Positions 10,026 to 19,033 of a DNA stretch of 64,000 nt are shown here, one piece after another (within the stretch, counting starts at the first letter, position 1; each line of letters begins with the position of its first letter). The notes beneath the pieces are model-generated. The model was not told where the DNA came from. It saw only the letters and a program-made list of their open reading frames with translations, and made no database searches. The stretch is taken from NCBI RefSeq assembly GCF_001704275.1, contig NZ_CP011533.1, positions 6,076,001-6,140,000 on the forward strand. The letters are read 5' to 3'. A program made the translations under genes and the position numbers. Origin of the DNA: Streptomyces noursei ATCC 11455. GTDB taxonomy: Bacteria; Actinomycetota; Actinomycetes; Streptomycetales; Streptomycetaceae.

Positions 10026-10897
10026 CGGTGCTGCGGCTGGCCGACGCCGGGGAGGCAGCGGATCTCGCCGCCTTCCTCGCCCGGCTGATCCACTACGACC
10101 GCGGGGCCGCGGTGCGGCTCCAGGCGGGCGGCGGGGTGCTGGCCGTCTTCGGCCGCCCGCCGTCCTTCGAGGTGCTGGCGATCCGGACGGCGCGGTTGGC
10201 GGCCGATGCCGTGGTCGCCGAAGTCGCCGACGCCGACGCCGGCGGCGAGTCCGGTGCCGGGGCGTCGGGGCGGGGTCGCACGGGCGGTTCCGGCCTAGAC
10301 GTGACCGTCTCCGCCGGGGAACTCCTCGAAGGCGTTCACGAGGCGGCGGGCAGCGTCACCGTGCCCGCCGCGGTCACCGGCCCGCCATGGGCCGGGGTGC
10401 TGCCGCCGCGGGGCGGCTGGACGCGGGTCCCCGGGCTGCCCTCCCCGGAGGCGTTGACGCGTGCGGTGTCCGCCGCGGTCGCCGAATTCCGCGCCCGGGA
10501 CGAGGAGTTGCCGCCGCAGCGGCGCACCCGGCCCGAGCGGGACCGGATCGGCCGGGAGATCTGGTCGCGGACGCTGGGCGACACGGAGCTGCCGTTGCGG
10601 GCGGTGCATGCCGCGCAGGCGCTCGGGTTCCTGCGCGGGGCGCGGGCCGGGGCGATGGCGGCCTCCGCGAGTGCGGGGGTGGGTTCCGGCGCGGGTGCCG
10701 GGGCCGGTGTCGGCGCGGCTCCCGGGACGGCCGGGACGGCCGGGGTGGCCGGTGCGGAGGCGCCGGGTCCGGCCCTGGCGCTGCTGGCCGCCGGCGGCTG
10801 GCTGCGGCTGAGCACGCCGTACGGGTCGATCGCCGTACGGGTGGCCGGGCCGGCGGGGGCGACCGGGCTGTCGGGGCTGACGGTCACGCCGGTCTGA
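10022..10897 (+). CDS. Conserved actinobacterial hypothetical protein
   Basis: 291 aa, starting at ATG 10022 in an ATGA overlap with the thioesterase gene. I recognise no catalytic motif. The N-terminal half (about 1-75) is a compact alpha/beta segment. The middle has conserved-looking REIWSRTL and LRAVHAAQALGFL stretches, and two Ala/Gly-rich low-complexity inserts (near residues 75-95 and 218-250) look expandable. There is no signal peptide or membrane helix. The coupling suggests it works with the thioesterase, but no function is assigned. Confidence 0.7.
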   Translation: MTVLRLADAGEAADLAAFLARLIHYDRGAAVRLQAGGGVLAVFGRPPSFEVLAIRTARLAADAVVAEVADADAGGESGAGASGRGRTGGSGLDVTVSAGELLEGVHEAAGSVTVPAAVTGPPWAGVLPPRGGWTRVPGLPSPEALTRAVSAAVAEFRARDEELPPQRRTRPERDRIGREIWSRTLGDTELPLRAVHAAQALGFLRGARAGAMAASASAGVGSGAGAGAGVGAAPGTAGTAGVAGAEAPGPALALLAAGGWLRLSTPYGSIAVRVAGPAGATGLSGLTVTPV

Positions 10898-10937
10898 TCG
10901 CGACCGGGCCGGCGCGGGCCGCTGCGACCCGTGCCCG

Positions 10938-11999
10938 CTATGCCTCGGCGGGGTTCTCGGCGGTGTCCTCGTCGGGGGGTTCGGCTGGGGTGTCGGCGGG
11001 GGCGTCGGGCCAGACGGCGATGTGGTCGGGTTCCCGTTGGAGCAGGACGCGGTCCCGCATGCCCAACGGGGCGGTGTAGTCGGCGGGGAGCTGGAGGCGG
11101 CCGGCGCGGTCGAGGGTGGCGTATTCGCGGGCCACGACGGATTCCCGGCCGGTCGCGGCATCGATTTCCGTGCGGCGCAGGACCTCGGTGGAGGTGCGTC
11201 CGTCGCGGATGGCCACCGTGCGGCGGACCTCGTCGGCCACCTTCTGGTCGTGGGTGACGATCACGATCGTGGTGCCCAGCTCCTCGTTGGCGGTGCGGAA
11301 CGCGGCGAAGACCTGCTCCGCGGTGTGCGAGTCCAGTTCACCGGTCGGCTCGTCGGCGAGCAGGACGGCCGGGGTATTGGCCAACGCGACGGCGATCGCG
11401 GTGCGTTGGGCCTCGCCGCCGGAGAGCTGGTGCGGGCGCCGGTCGCGGCAGTGGGCGAGGGAGAGGAGCGACAGCAACTCCTCGGCCGCCCGGGTGCGTT
11501 CGGACCGGCGGCGCCCGCCGCGCAGCTGCATCGGCAGGGCGATGTTCTGCAGGGCCGTGAGGTAGGGGAGCAGATTGCGGGCGGTCTGCTGCCAGACGAA
11601 GCCGACGACGTTGCGGCGGTAGTCCAGGCGGGTACGGGCGTCCATCGCGAGCAGGTCGCGGCCGGCGACGCGGGCCGCGCCGGCGGTCGGGACGTCGAGC
11701 CCGGCCAGGATGTTCATCAGAGTGGACTTGCCGCTTCCGGAAGCGCCCACCAACGCCATCAACTCACCCTCGGAGACCAGGAGATCGAGCCCCTGGAGGG
11801 CCTGGACCTCTACGCCGTCGGTGGTGAAGACACGCACCAGGCGGTCGCAGGCGATCAGCGCGTCGTGCCCGTAGGCGGGACGGGCGTGGCGGGTGGCGGC
11901 GCGGCGCTCCAGGTCGGTGAGGGAGGGCGGAGCGGCCGGGGGTGAGGGTGAGGGGCGTGCGGGCGTCGGCGGTGGTGTGGCGTCGGGGCGGGGTGTCAT
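10938..11999 (-). CDS. ABC transporter ATP-binding protein (LolD/MacB type)
   Basis: 353 aa from ATG 11999. The first 45 residues are a Pro-rich tail ahead of the cassette. Walker A GASGSGKST is at residues 85-93, the signature is LSGGEAQR, Walker B ends in LLADEPTGELDS, and the switch His is in VTHDQ. The C-terminal 90 residues form an extra domain after the cassette. ADEPTGNLD-like motifs mark the FtsE/LolD/MacB class, which drives FtsX-type permeases by mechanotransmission instead of classical transport. The two giant FtsX-like permeases just upstream are the obvious partners. A start further 5' cannot be excluded because the N-terminus is low complexity. Confidence 0.87.
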   Translation of the reverse strand: MTPRPDATPPPTPARPSPSPPAAPPSLTDLERRAATRHARPAYGHDALIACDRLVRVFTTDGVEVQALQGLDLLVSEGELMALVGASGSGKSTLMNILAGLDVPTAGAARVAGRDLLAMDARTRLDYRRNVVGFVWQQTARNLLPYLTALQNIALPMQLRGGRRRSERTRAAEELLSLLSLAHCRDRRPHQLSGGEAQRTAIAVALANTPAVLLADEPTGELDSHTAEQVFAAFRTANEELGTTIVIVTHDQKVADEVRRTVAIRDGRTSTEVLRRTEIDAATGRESVVAREYATLDRAGRLQLPADYTAPLGMRDRVLLQREPDHIAVWPDAPADTPAEPPDEDTAENPAEA

Positions 12000-12099
12000 G
12001 GGGCGGGTCTCCGGGGCGTGGGTGAGGGCGTGCGGGGGCGTGTCCTCGTGGCGGCTGGTCCGTCCCGCGCCGTCCCGCCCGGTGCCGCCGCACTCCGCC

Positions 12100-14865
12100 T
12101 CACCCCGCCTCTCCCGTCCTCGACTCGGCCGTCGTGGTGCGGCGTCGGCCGGCGTGGGCCTGGAGGAGGGACGTGGCGAGGGCCAGGACGAGGAGGGCGG
12201 CCGAGGGGAGCAGGAGGGAGGCCGGGTCGGGCTGGAGGTGGACGGGAGTGGTGGGGGTGGGACCTGAGGCGAGGGGGAGGGCGAGCGGGGTGAGGTCGGT
12301 GCCGGGGCCGAGCAGGCGGAGGGTTGCGGCGCCGGTGAGGGTGCCGCCGAGGGCGGCGAGCAGGGCCTGGGGGAGGGCTTCGAGGACGAGCAGCCGGCGG
12401 CCCTGGGACGGGGGGAGGCCGAGGGCGCGGAGGCCGGTGAGCAGGCGGGCGCGTTCCGGGGCGGTCTGGAGGAGGGACAGGAACAGCGCCAGCAGCGCGA
12501 AGCCGGCGCCGGCGGCGACGCTCGCGGTGTAGAGGCGTTCCGCGCCTTGCTGGAGGGGGGAGTCGGCGAGCAGCGCACGGGTGGTGGTGCGCAGGGTGAG
12601 GCGGGTGGGGAGGGAGGCGGGGGTGTGGGCCCGGAGGGTGGCGCGGAGGGCGGTGACATCGAGGGAGTGGCCGGCGAGGAGGACGAGGGAGGGGGCGGTG
12701 GCGGGGTCGGCGTAGGTGTCGGGGTGGAGCCGGGCCACGCTGCGGGCGTCGACCACGACGAAGTCGCCGCCGGGCTGGGCGGGCGTGTCCCGGCGTACCA
12801 CGGCCGGGCGGACGACGAGTTGGCCGAACTCCGGTTGCAGCACCATCGGGGCGTTGCCGAAACGGGTGCGGACGCCGGGGGAGACGAGGGCCGGGAGGGG
12901 CTCGTCGCCGCCGGGGTCGGCCAGCGCGGTGGCGTCGAAGGCGCCCAGGCCGGTGGCGCGGGCGAGCCGGGCGTAGGCGTCGGCGTCGGCGATGACGAGG
13001 TAGAGGGGCGGGCCGTTGTCGTCGGCGGGTTGGGTGCTCAGGCGCAGCGGGACGGCGTCCCGGACGCCAGGGACGGTGGCCAGGGACGACAACAGGCGCG
13101 CGGGGAGCGGCGCGGCGGCGGTGAGGCGGGCGTCCGCGCCGACCGCGGTCAGCGCCGCGCGGTCGCGGGCGTCGGCGACCCCGGCGAGCACCGAACCGCC
13201 GAACGACGCGGTGGTCAGCGCCACGAGGAGGGCGAGCAGCGGCAGTCCGGCGGCGGGGGCGCGGCCGGCCCGGGCCAGGGCCAGGAAGCCGGACAGTCCC
13301 CGGGCGCGGGCGGCGGGCCGGGCCGCCAGCCGCAGCGGCAGCGGGTACAGCCGCATCAGCAGCAGCGCCGCGATCACCGCGACCAGCACGGGGGCCGCGC
13401 TGACCAGGGCGTCCACGCCGCCGGAGCCGGTGCCGCGGCGGCGCAGGGCCAGGACGGCGGCCACCGACAGGGCCAGCACGGTGAGTTCGGCGATCGTGCG
13501 GCGTCGGGAGGGCCGGCCGCCGACCAGGTCCGCGCGGACCGCGGGGCGGGTCGTGCGGTGTGCGGCGGCGGCCCGCAGGGGCAGCGCGAGGGTGCCGAGC
13601 AGTCCCACGCCGGCCGCGGCGAGCAGGGACGGCAGGAGGCGTTCACCGGGGACGAGGAGGACGGCGAGGGCGCAGCCGACGGCGGCGCCGGGCAGCGCCA
13701 CCGCGGCGGTCTCCGCCGTCAGCCGGCCGAACAGTCCGGGCAGCGAGGCGCCCCGGGCCCGCAGCAGCGCCAGTTCGCGGTGGCGGCGGGCGGCCGCCAG
13801 GGCGCCGGTCATGAGGACGACGACGCCTGCGACGGTGCCGATGCCGCACGCGGCCACCGCGACGACCGGCGCGACCGCGTCCCGGGACCGCCCGAAACCG
13901 TCCAACAGGCCGTCCAGCGCGCTGTCCGCCAGCCCGCCGGAGCCCACCACCGCGCGCAGCCGGACCAGCCCGGGGCCGTGTTGGAGGGACCGCACCCGGT
14001 CCTGGAGCAGGGGGGCCTGACCGGCGGTCAGCGTGCTGGTGTCCACCGGGTAGCGCCAGAACCGCTCCGGCTCCCCCGCGGTGGACAGCAGCGCCGGCCC
14101 GTCCTCCGGGGCGAGCAGCAGCGCGGCGCGCCACCGCTTCGTCGGCGGGGTGCCGCCGGTGCTCAGGGCGGCGTTCGCCAGGAGCGGGTCGAGCGCCCAG
14201 TACGGCCCCTCGGGTGCGTGCGGGGCGAGGAGCCCGGAGATCCGCAACGTCAGCCCGCCGAGGCGGAGTCGGCCCCCCGGGTGCAGGTGGAGGGCGCGGG
14301 CGGTGGCGACGGTGACCGCCGCTTCCCGGGCGGACGAGCCGACCGGTGCGGGGCGCGGGAGGCGGCCCCGGGTGACGGTGGCGTGCCGGGCCAGGTCGGC
14401 GACCGCGTACAGGGAGAAGGCGGGATCGACGCCGTCGGGGCGGGGCAGGCCGGGGTCGGCGGAGGTCAGCGGGGTGGTGGTGCGGACGCCGCGGACCGCG
14501 TCGGCGGGGGAGAGCCGCAAGGGCGCGGCGGCGGTCAACCGGCCCCGGATCGCCGCGTCCTGGTGTGTCAGCGTGTCCGGGGCGTAGTGGGCGGGGGCGG
14601 TGTCGTGGCGGCTCGCGGTGATCTCCACCATCCGCTGGTCGGGGCGGACGTCGCCCAGTGCCGCCCGGACGCCCCGGGTCTCGTAGGCGTCCACGCCGCG
14701 CGGGAAGGCCGCCGCGAGGAACGCGGTGACCAGTATCAGCGCGCCCAGCGCCAGCACGGCCGTCGGCGACTCCCCCGCCCGCAGCGGACGGGGAGCCGAG
14801 GGGAGGGCGGCGCGCAGCCGGGCCGGCAGCCCGCCGGGCGTCGTGCGTGCCTTCGGTGTCGTCAT
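12100..14865 (-). CDS. FtsX-like ABC permease
   Basis: A 921-aa membrane protein from ATG 14865. An N-terminal helix near residues 37-55 (VLALGALILVTAFLAAAF) is followed by a large extracytoplasmic domain, a helix cluster in the middle, a second periplasmic-type domain and C-terminal helices (AGAGFALLALFLSLL and beyond). This two-copy FtsX arrangement is typical of the long permeases of actinobacterial MacB-like exporters. It lies between the ATPase gene (100 bases downstream) and a second permease (24 bases upstream), so all three probably form one operon. The substrate is unknown; lipoprotein, peptide or cell-wall signalling roles are possible. Confidence 0.83.
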   Translation of the reverse strand: MTTPKARTTPGGLPARLRAALPSAPRPLRAGESPTAVLALGALILVTAFLAAAFPRGVDAYETRGVRAALGDVRPDQRMVEITASRHDTAPAHYAPDTLTHQDAAIRGRLTAAAPLRLSPADAVRGVRTTTPLTSADPGLPRPDGVDPAFSLYAVADLARHATVTRGRLPRPAPVGSSAREAAVTVATARALHLHPGGRLRLGGLTLRISGLLAPHAPEGPYWALDPLLANAALSTGGTPPTKRWRAALLLAPEDGPALLSTAGEPERFWRYPVDTSTLTAGQAPLLQDRVRSLQHGPGLVRLRAVVGSGGLADSALDGLLDGFGRSRDAVAPVVAVAACGIGTVAGVVVLMTGALAAARRHRELALLRARGASLPGLFGRLTAETAAVALPGAAVGCALAVLLVPGERLLPSLLAAAGVGLLGTLALPLRAAAAHRTTRPAVRADLVGGRPSRRRTIAELTVLALSVAAVLALRRRGTGSGGVDALVSAAPVLVAVIAALLLMRLYPLPLRLAARPAARARGLSGFLALARAGRAPAAGLPLLALLVALTTASFGGSVLAGVADARDRAALTAVGADARLTAAAPLPARLLSSLATVPGVRDAVPLRLSTQPADDNGPPLYLVIADADAYARLARATGLGAFDATALADPGGDEPLPALVSPGVRTRFGNAPMVLQPEFGQLVVRPAVVRRDTPAQPGGDFVVVDARSVARLHPDTYADPATAPSLVLLAGHSLDVTALRATLRAHTPASLPTRLTLRTTTRALLADSPLQQGAERLYTASVAAGAGFALLALFLSLLQTAPERARLLTGLRALGLPPSQGRRLLVLEALPQALLAALGGTLTGAATLRLLGPGTDLTPLALPLASGPTPTTPVHLQPDPASLLLPSAALLVLALATSLLQAHAGRRRTTTAESRTGEAG

Positions 14866-14889
14866 CGCACCCCCGCCTGCTCGGTCATC

Positions 14890-17800
14890 TCAGCGCTCCC
14901 CCTGGCCGCGCAGGGCCCGTACCGGGTCGCCGCGGCGCAGCCCGACGGCCGCGACGACCAGCAGCGGGACCGCCGCCACCGCCGCGAGCAGCCCGCCGAC
15001 CTGGCCGGCCGGCAGCGCCACCAGCACCGGCGGCACCGGGCGGCCCGCCTGCTGGGTCAGCACCACCAGGGGGACCACCGCCCGCGTCAGCACCGTCCCC
15101 AGGGCCGTGCCGACGGCCAGCGCCAGCACGATCAGGACGCCCTGCTCGGCGGCGATCATCCGGGCCAGTTGCGGACGGGGCGCGCCCAGGGCCCGCAGGA
15201 CGGCGAACTCCCGGGCCCGTTCGCGGACCGAGCCGGCCGCGCCGACCGCGAAACCGGTCGCCGCCAGTGCCACCGCGACCGCCGCCGCGGCGGCCAGCGC
15301 GGTCCGCGGGCCGCGGCCCAGCGGGTCGTCGTGCAGCTCCCGGGCGATCTCGTCGCGGACCAGCACCTGGCCGGGTTCGAGGTCGGGGCGGGCCCGCAGC
15401 GCCGCGACCACCGTCGCGGTGGCGCCGGGCCGGGGGCGCAGCCACCACTCGGCGGCGTCCAGCGGGCCGGCGCCCAGATCGGACAGCGCCTCGTTGACCG
15501 CGCCGAAGTCGACCAGCAGCCCGCCGGAGCCGACCGGTTCGTCCGCCGGACCCGGCAGCGCGCGCACGGCCCGGACGATCCTGGCCTTCAGCGCCTGCCC
15601 GTTGACGGTGACGTCGACGACCGCGCCGACCCGGGAGCCGCCGGCGCGCAGGAACGCGTCGGTGGCGACGGCCGCCAGCGGCGGGCGCGCGGGGTGCGCG
15701 GCGGTGATCCGCACCGTGGTGACCGCGGCGGTCCACTCGTCCTGGCGGGCGCCGCTGTCGTAGGTCTGCGCCAGCAGCCCGCCGTCGGGCACCTCGGCGC
15801 GGCCGGCCCGGGGGCCGCCGGGGGTGCCGGCGGAGGCGCTCCGGTCGGTGATCCGGCCCGTCCAGGCCAGGCCCCGCGGGGCGGTGAGGCGGTGCGCGGT
15901 GCCGTCGGTGGTGACCGCCCGCGCGGCGTCCACGGTGAGCCGTTGGCGGTGCGGGACCGGCGGCTGGTCCACGACGAGGAGGAGGCCGGTCAGCCGCAGC
16001 GGTCCGGTCGGCCGGACCGGCGGGGCGCCGGCCGCCGCGGCGAGGTCGGCGGTGCCGGTGTGCGGATGGCCGTCGGCCGGGAAGGTGCCGAGCGGGAGGG
16101 TGTGCGGGCTGCCGTGTGCGTCGGTGACGAGGACGGAGACGGTGGCGGGGACGGGGCCGGTGTCCGGTCCGGCGGGGCGGGGGCCGCTGCCGTCGGGCGG
16201 GGGGTGCGGGGGAGCTGGCAGGGTCCGCAGCGAGGTCAGGGTGAGGGTGAGGTGCAACCGTGCAGTGTCCGCGGGGATGTCGATGCCCGGCGGGGTGCCG
16301 GCCGGGGGCGCCGCCGCCCGCAGCAGGTCCGCCGAGGCGCGGCGGGCGGCCGGCCCGTCGGCGGGGCCGCCCAGCAGGTCGCCGCGGACCCGCAGCGCCC
16401 CCACCGCCCGGCGGGTGTCCAGGGCCAGCAGCGAACCGGCACGGCCGTCCGGCAGGTCCAGGGCGGAGTACCCGACGGGCAGCGCCGCGGCCACCCCGGG
16501 GACGGCCGCATAGCCGTCGCCCTGCCCCAACTGCGGTGTCCGACCGTCCAGTACGCGCACCGGGCCGGCCGCCCGGAAGTCCGCCTGGTCGTCCTGCGAG
16601 CGGTCCCACGAGGCGCGCTGCCCGATCGCCAGCATGCCCAGCGCGGTGGCCAGCACCAGCAGCAGCACCGGCCCGGTGCCGTGCAGCCGGCGGCGGCTGA
16701 GCTGCCAGCCGGCCAGTGCCGCGGCCAGTCCCCGGCCGCGGGCCGCGGCCCGTTCGGCGAGCCCGGCGACCGGCGGCAGCAGGCGCAGCGTCAGCACCGT
16801 GCCGGCGAGCAGGGCCAGCGCCGGCGCGGCCACCAGCACTGGGTCGATGCCCAGCGTGCCGTCGCCGTCCTCGGTCAGCACCCCGCCGCCGTCGCCGGTC
16901 CGCCGCCACAGCTGCCAGTACGCCACCCCGGCGACCACCAGGGGCGCCAGGTCGGCGCCGGCCCGGAGTGCGCGGGGCCGGCTCCGCCCCTGTACGGCCG
17001 GGTCGTCCGCGCCGGACCGCAGCACGGCCGGCGCGGCCACCGCGACGGCGCAGCCCAACGCCACCAGCGCACCGGTCAGCCAGGTGGCGGCGGTGCGGGC
17101 GGCTTCCAGGGGCAGTTCGCCACCGCCCGCCAGCAGTCGCAGCAGCGGGCCGGCCAGCAGCGGGGCGGCGACCGCGGCCGGCAGCGCCAGCAACAGCGCC
17201 TCGGCCAGGGCCAGTCCGGCGAGCCGCCGCCGGGAGGCGCCGCGGGCGCGCAGCACGATCCGCTCGTCGGTCCGCTCGGCGCTCAGCAGCTGCCCCACCA
17301 GCAGCAGCGCGTACCCGGCCAGCAGCAGGAGCTGGAGCGCGACGATCAGCACGGTGGACCGGTTCACCAGCAGTGACCGCCGTAACGTCCCCAGCGCGTC
17401 CGGGAGTTCGGTGCCGGCGGTGGCCCGGCCGTGGAACGCCGGGTCGGCGGTCAGTGCCCGGACGGCGGACCGCGCGGCGGCGGCCAGCGCGGGCAGCCGG
17501 TCCGCGGTCAGGGTGCGGAAGTCGGCGGTGGCCAGCCAGGCCACCGAGTCCTGCGTCAGCGGCCCGCCGGTCCCGAACGCCCCCGGCCCGGTGAGCAGCG
17601 GCCCGTACGTGGTGAAGCCGAGGGCGCGCACCCCGCGCCCGCCGAGCTCGTCGAGCTTCCAGTACGGGTCGGTGCGGTCCTTGGGGCGGTAGACGCCGGT
17701 GACCTCGATGGCGAGGTGGGTGGGGCCGGACAACCGGTTGTCGAGGGTGAGGCGGCGGCCGGGACGGAGACCGAGCCCGGTGGCGGCGGTCTCCGGCAGC

Positions 17801-18309
17801 GCCACCGGGACCCGGCCGTGCGCCGCCGCACCGGGCCAGCGGCCGGCGGTGAGCTCGACCCGGTCGCGGTCGAGGAGCGCGAGGTGGGTGAGGTCGGGCT
17901 CGTCGCCGTCCGTCGCGTCCGCGGTCCGCTCGGCGGCGCCCGTCGGCCGGTGGGTGCGGGGCAGCGCGTACGGGCCGGAGCGGGCCAGGGTGCGGACGGT
18001 GAACGGCAGTCCGGCGAAGGCGCGCCGGGCGCCCCGTTCGACCGCCCGGTCGGCGGACTGCCGCCCGGAGGCCGGGAGTTGGGCCTTGACCTGGAGGGCG
18101 GCGGCGGGCGCACTCGGGGTCTCCCCTGCTCGAACGGAGTCGGCGGCTCGGGGAGTTGTCCGCAGGGCCGCTCGCAGCCCGGCGTCGCCGACCGCGTCGG
18201 AGAAGGCGGAGAGGGTGGCCAGCACGGTGGCGGTCAGCAGCACCGAGAGCAGGGCGGCGGCCAGCAGCGCGCGGTGTGCGCGTACCCGCAGCACGATGAA
18301 GCCGGACAC
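14890..18309 (-). CDS. Giant FtsX-like ABC permease
   Basis: 1139 aa from GTG 18309. The first helix (ALLAAALLSVLLTATVLATL) is near residues 14-33. Very large extracytoplasmic domains follow, with a central set of helices near 320-560 and a C-terminal FtsX module (AREFAVLRALGAPRPQLARMI) near 1045-1065 followed by three helices. The repeated R-x-R-E/V-LRA-G-A motif occurs twice, marking two FtsX units. It is the first gene of the permease-permease-ATPase operon. Residues about 50-64 are encoded by an inverted-repeat insertion described separately. Confidence 0.83.
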   Translation of the reverse strand: MSGFIVLRVRAHRALLAAALLSVLLTATVLATLSAFSDAVGDAGLRAALRTTPRAADSVRAGETPSAPAAALQVKAQLPASGRQSADRAVERGARRAFAGLPFTVRTLARSGPYALPRTHRPTGAAERTADATDGDEPDLTHLALLDRDRVELTAGRWPGAAAHGRVPVALPETAATGLGLRPGRRLTLDNRLSGPTHLAIEVTGVYRPKDRTDPYWKLDELGGRGVRALGFTTYGPLLTGPGAFGTGGPLTQDSVAWLATADFRTLTADRLPALAAAARSAVRALTADPAFHGRATAGTELPDALGTLRRSLLVNRSTVLIVALQLLLLAGYALLLVGQLLSAERTDERIVLRARGASRRRLAGLALAEALLLALPAAVAAPLLAGPLLRLLAGGGELPLEAARTAATWLTGALVALGCAVAVAAPAVLRSGADDPAVQGRSRPRALRAGADLAPLVVAGVAYWQLWRRTGDGGGVLTEDGDGTLGIDPVLVAAPALALLAGTVLTLRLLPPVAGLAERAAARGRGLAAALAGWQLSRRRLHGTGPVLLLVLATALGMLAIGQRASWDRSQDDQADFRAAGPVRVLDGRTPQLGQGDGYAAVPGVAAALPVGYSALDLPDGRAGSLLALDTRRAVGALRVRGDLLGGPADGPAARRASADLLRAAAPPAGTPPGIDIPADTARLHLTLTLTSLRTLPAPPHPPPDGSGPRPAGPDTGPVPATVSVLVTDAHGSPHTLPLGTFPADGHPHTGTADLAAAAGAPPVRPTGPLRLTGLLLVVDQPPVPHRQRLTVDAARAVTTDGTAHRLTAPRGLAWTGRITDRSASAGTPGGPRAGRAEVPDGGLLAQTYDSGARQDEWTAAVTTVRITAAHPARPPLAAVATDAFLRAGGSRVGAVVDVTVNGQALKARIVRAVRALPGPADEPVGSGGLLVDFGAVNEALSDLGAGPLDAAEWWLRPRPGATATVVAALRARPDLEPGQVLVRDEIARELHDDPLGRGPRTALAAAAAVAVALAATGFAVGAAGSVRERAREFAVLRALGAPRPQLARMIAAEQGVLIVLALAVGTALGTVLTRAVVPLVVLTQQAGRPVPPVLVALPAGQVGGLLAAVAAVPLLVVAAVGLRRGDPVRALRGQGER
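18113..18155. repeat. Small palindromic element inside the permease gene
   Basis: CTCCCC (18121-18126) and GGGGAG (18150-18155) face each other across 23 bases, and CTCGGGG occurs twice in direct orientation (18113, 18147). The block stays in frame and encodes residues in the ADSVRAGETPS stretch. From memory it resembles short GGGG-TCT-CCCC...CTCGAAC units scattered in Streptomyces genomes. Confidence 0.5.
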
Positions 18310-18506
18310 GGATCCCCCCGGAGCGGCTCGGGCCCCCGGCAGGGGTGCACCGGCGGCTCTCGACGCCCGAAAACGCGACGTATCCGAATGGGTGATCGGA
18401 TGTTGTGGATGTTCTCAGAGGGCGGGGTGCCGGGTGGGCGGTTCGCGGGTGGTCTTGACCGGATCGTGACAGGGACGCGGGGATTCCGGCCGGTGTGACC
18501 GTTCTC

Positions 18507-18911
18507 TCACCCGGCGGTGTTGATCATCGACGCCGCCGCGTACGTGAGGTAGTTCCACAACTGCGTCCGGTGGTCCTCGGCCAGCCCGAGGGAGTCCACG
18601 GCGTCCCGCATGTGCCGCAGCCAGGCGTCGTGCGCGGCCCGGTCGACGGTGAACGGGGCGTGCCGCATCCGCAGCCGGGGGTGGCCGCGGTTCTCGCTGT
18701 AGGTGCGGGGGCCGCCCCAGTACTGCATGAGGAACAGGACGAGGCGCTCCTCGGCCGGTCCCAGATCCTCCTCCGGGTACATCGGCCGCAGCAGCGGGTC
18801 CTCGGCGACCCCCTCGTAGAAGCGGCGCACCAGGCGGCGGAAGGTGTCCTCGCCGCCGACCTGCTCGTAGAAGGTCTGCTCCTGAAGCGTGCCGTGCGGA
18901 ATGTTGTTCAC
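18507..18911 (-). CDS. Group II truncated haemoglobin (GlbO-like)
   Basis: 134 aa starting at GTG 18911 ([12 protein letters not shown]). It is the usual length for trHbO and has family landmarks in order: TFYEQVGG at the N-terminus, the [18 protein letters not shown] block, QYWGGP, and the proximal-haem His in RMRHAPF. Such globins bind oxygen or peroxide and protect the respiratory chain. An earlier in-frame start exists but would add residues outside the family. It stands alone between the permease operon and the FHA gene. Confidence 0.9.
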   Translation of the reverse strand: MNNIPHGTLQEQTFYEQVGGEDTFRRLVRRFYEGVAEDPLLRPMYPEEDLGPAEERLVLFLMQYWGGPRTYSENRGHPRLRMRHAPFTVDRAAHDAWLRHMRDAVDSLGLAEDHRTQLWNYLTYAAASMINTAG

Positions 18912-18976
18912 CGGTCCATGGTGGCAGACGCCCCGACCGAGGACCGGGGACTTAGGACGTCCGGCGCCCACACGCG

Positions 18977-19012
18977 ACTCCGGGGCGTGATCGGTCGATC
19001 GCGCCCCGGAGT
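18977..19012 (-). terminator. Terminator of the kinase/FHA cluster
   Basis: An 11-bp perfect stem (18977-18987 with 19002-19012) with a further inner stem GATCG/CGATC lies 22 bases past the FHA gene stop on the minus strand. Confidence 0.7.
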
Positions 19013-19033
19013 TGGCGGGTCGGCGTCGTGTGG

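Noticed and set aside
12547..17376. A 1609-codon open frame on the plus strand, and similar very long frames at 905-3600 (minus), 3640-6507 (minus), 20689-22548 (plus) and 40998-44009 (plus)
   Set aside because: They run antisense to genes with clear motifs and have Arg/Gly/Pro/Gln-rich repetitive products, as expected for opposite-strand frames in high-GC DNA.
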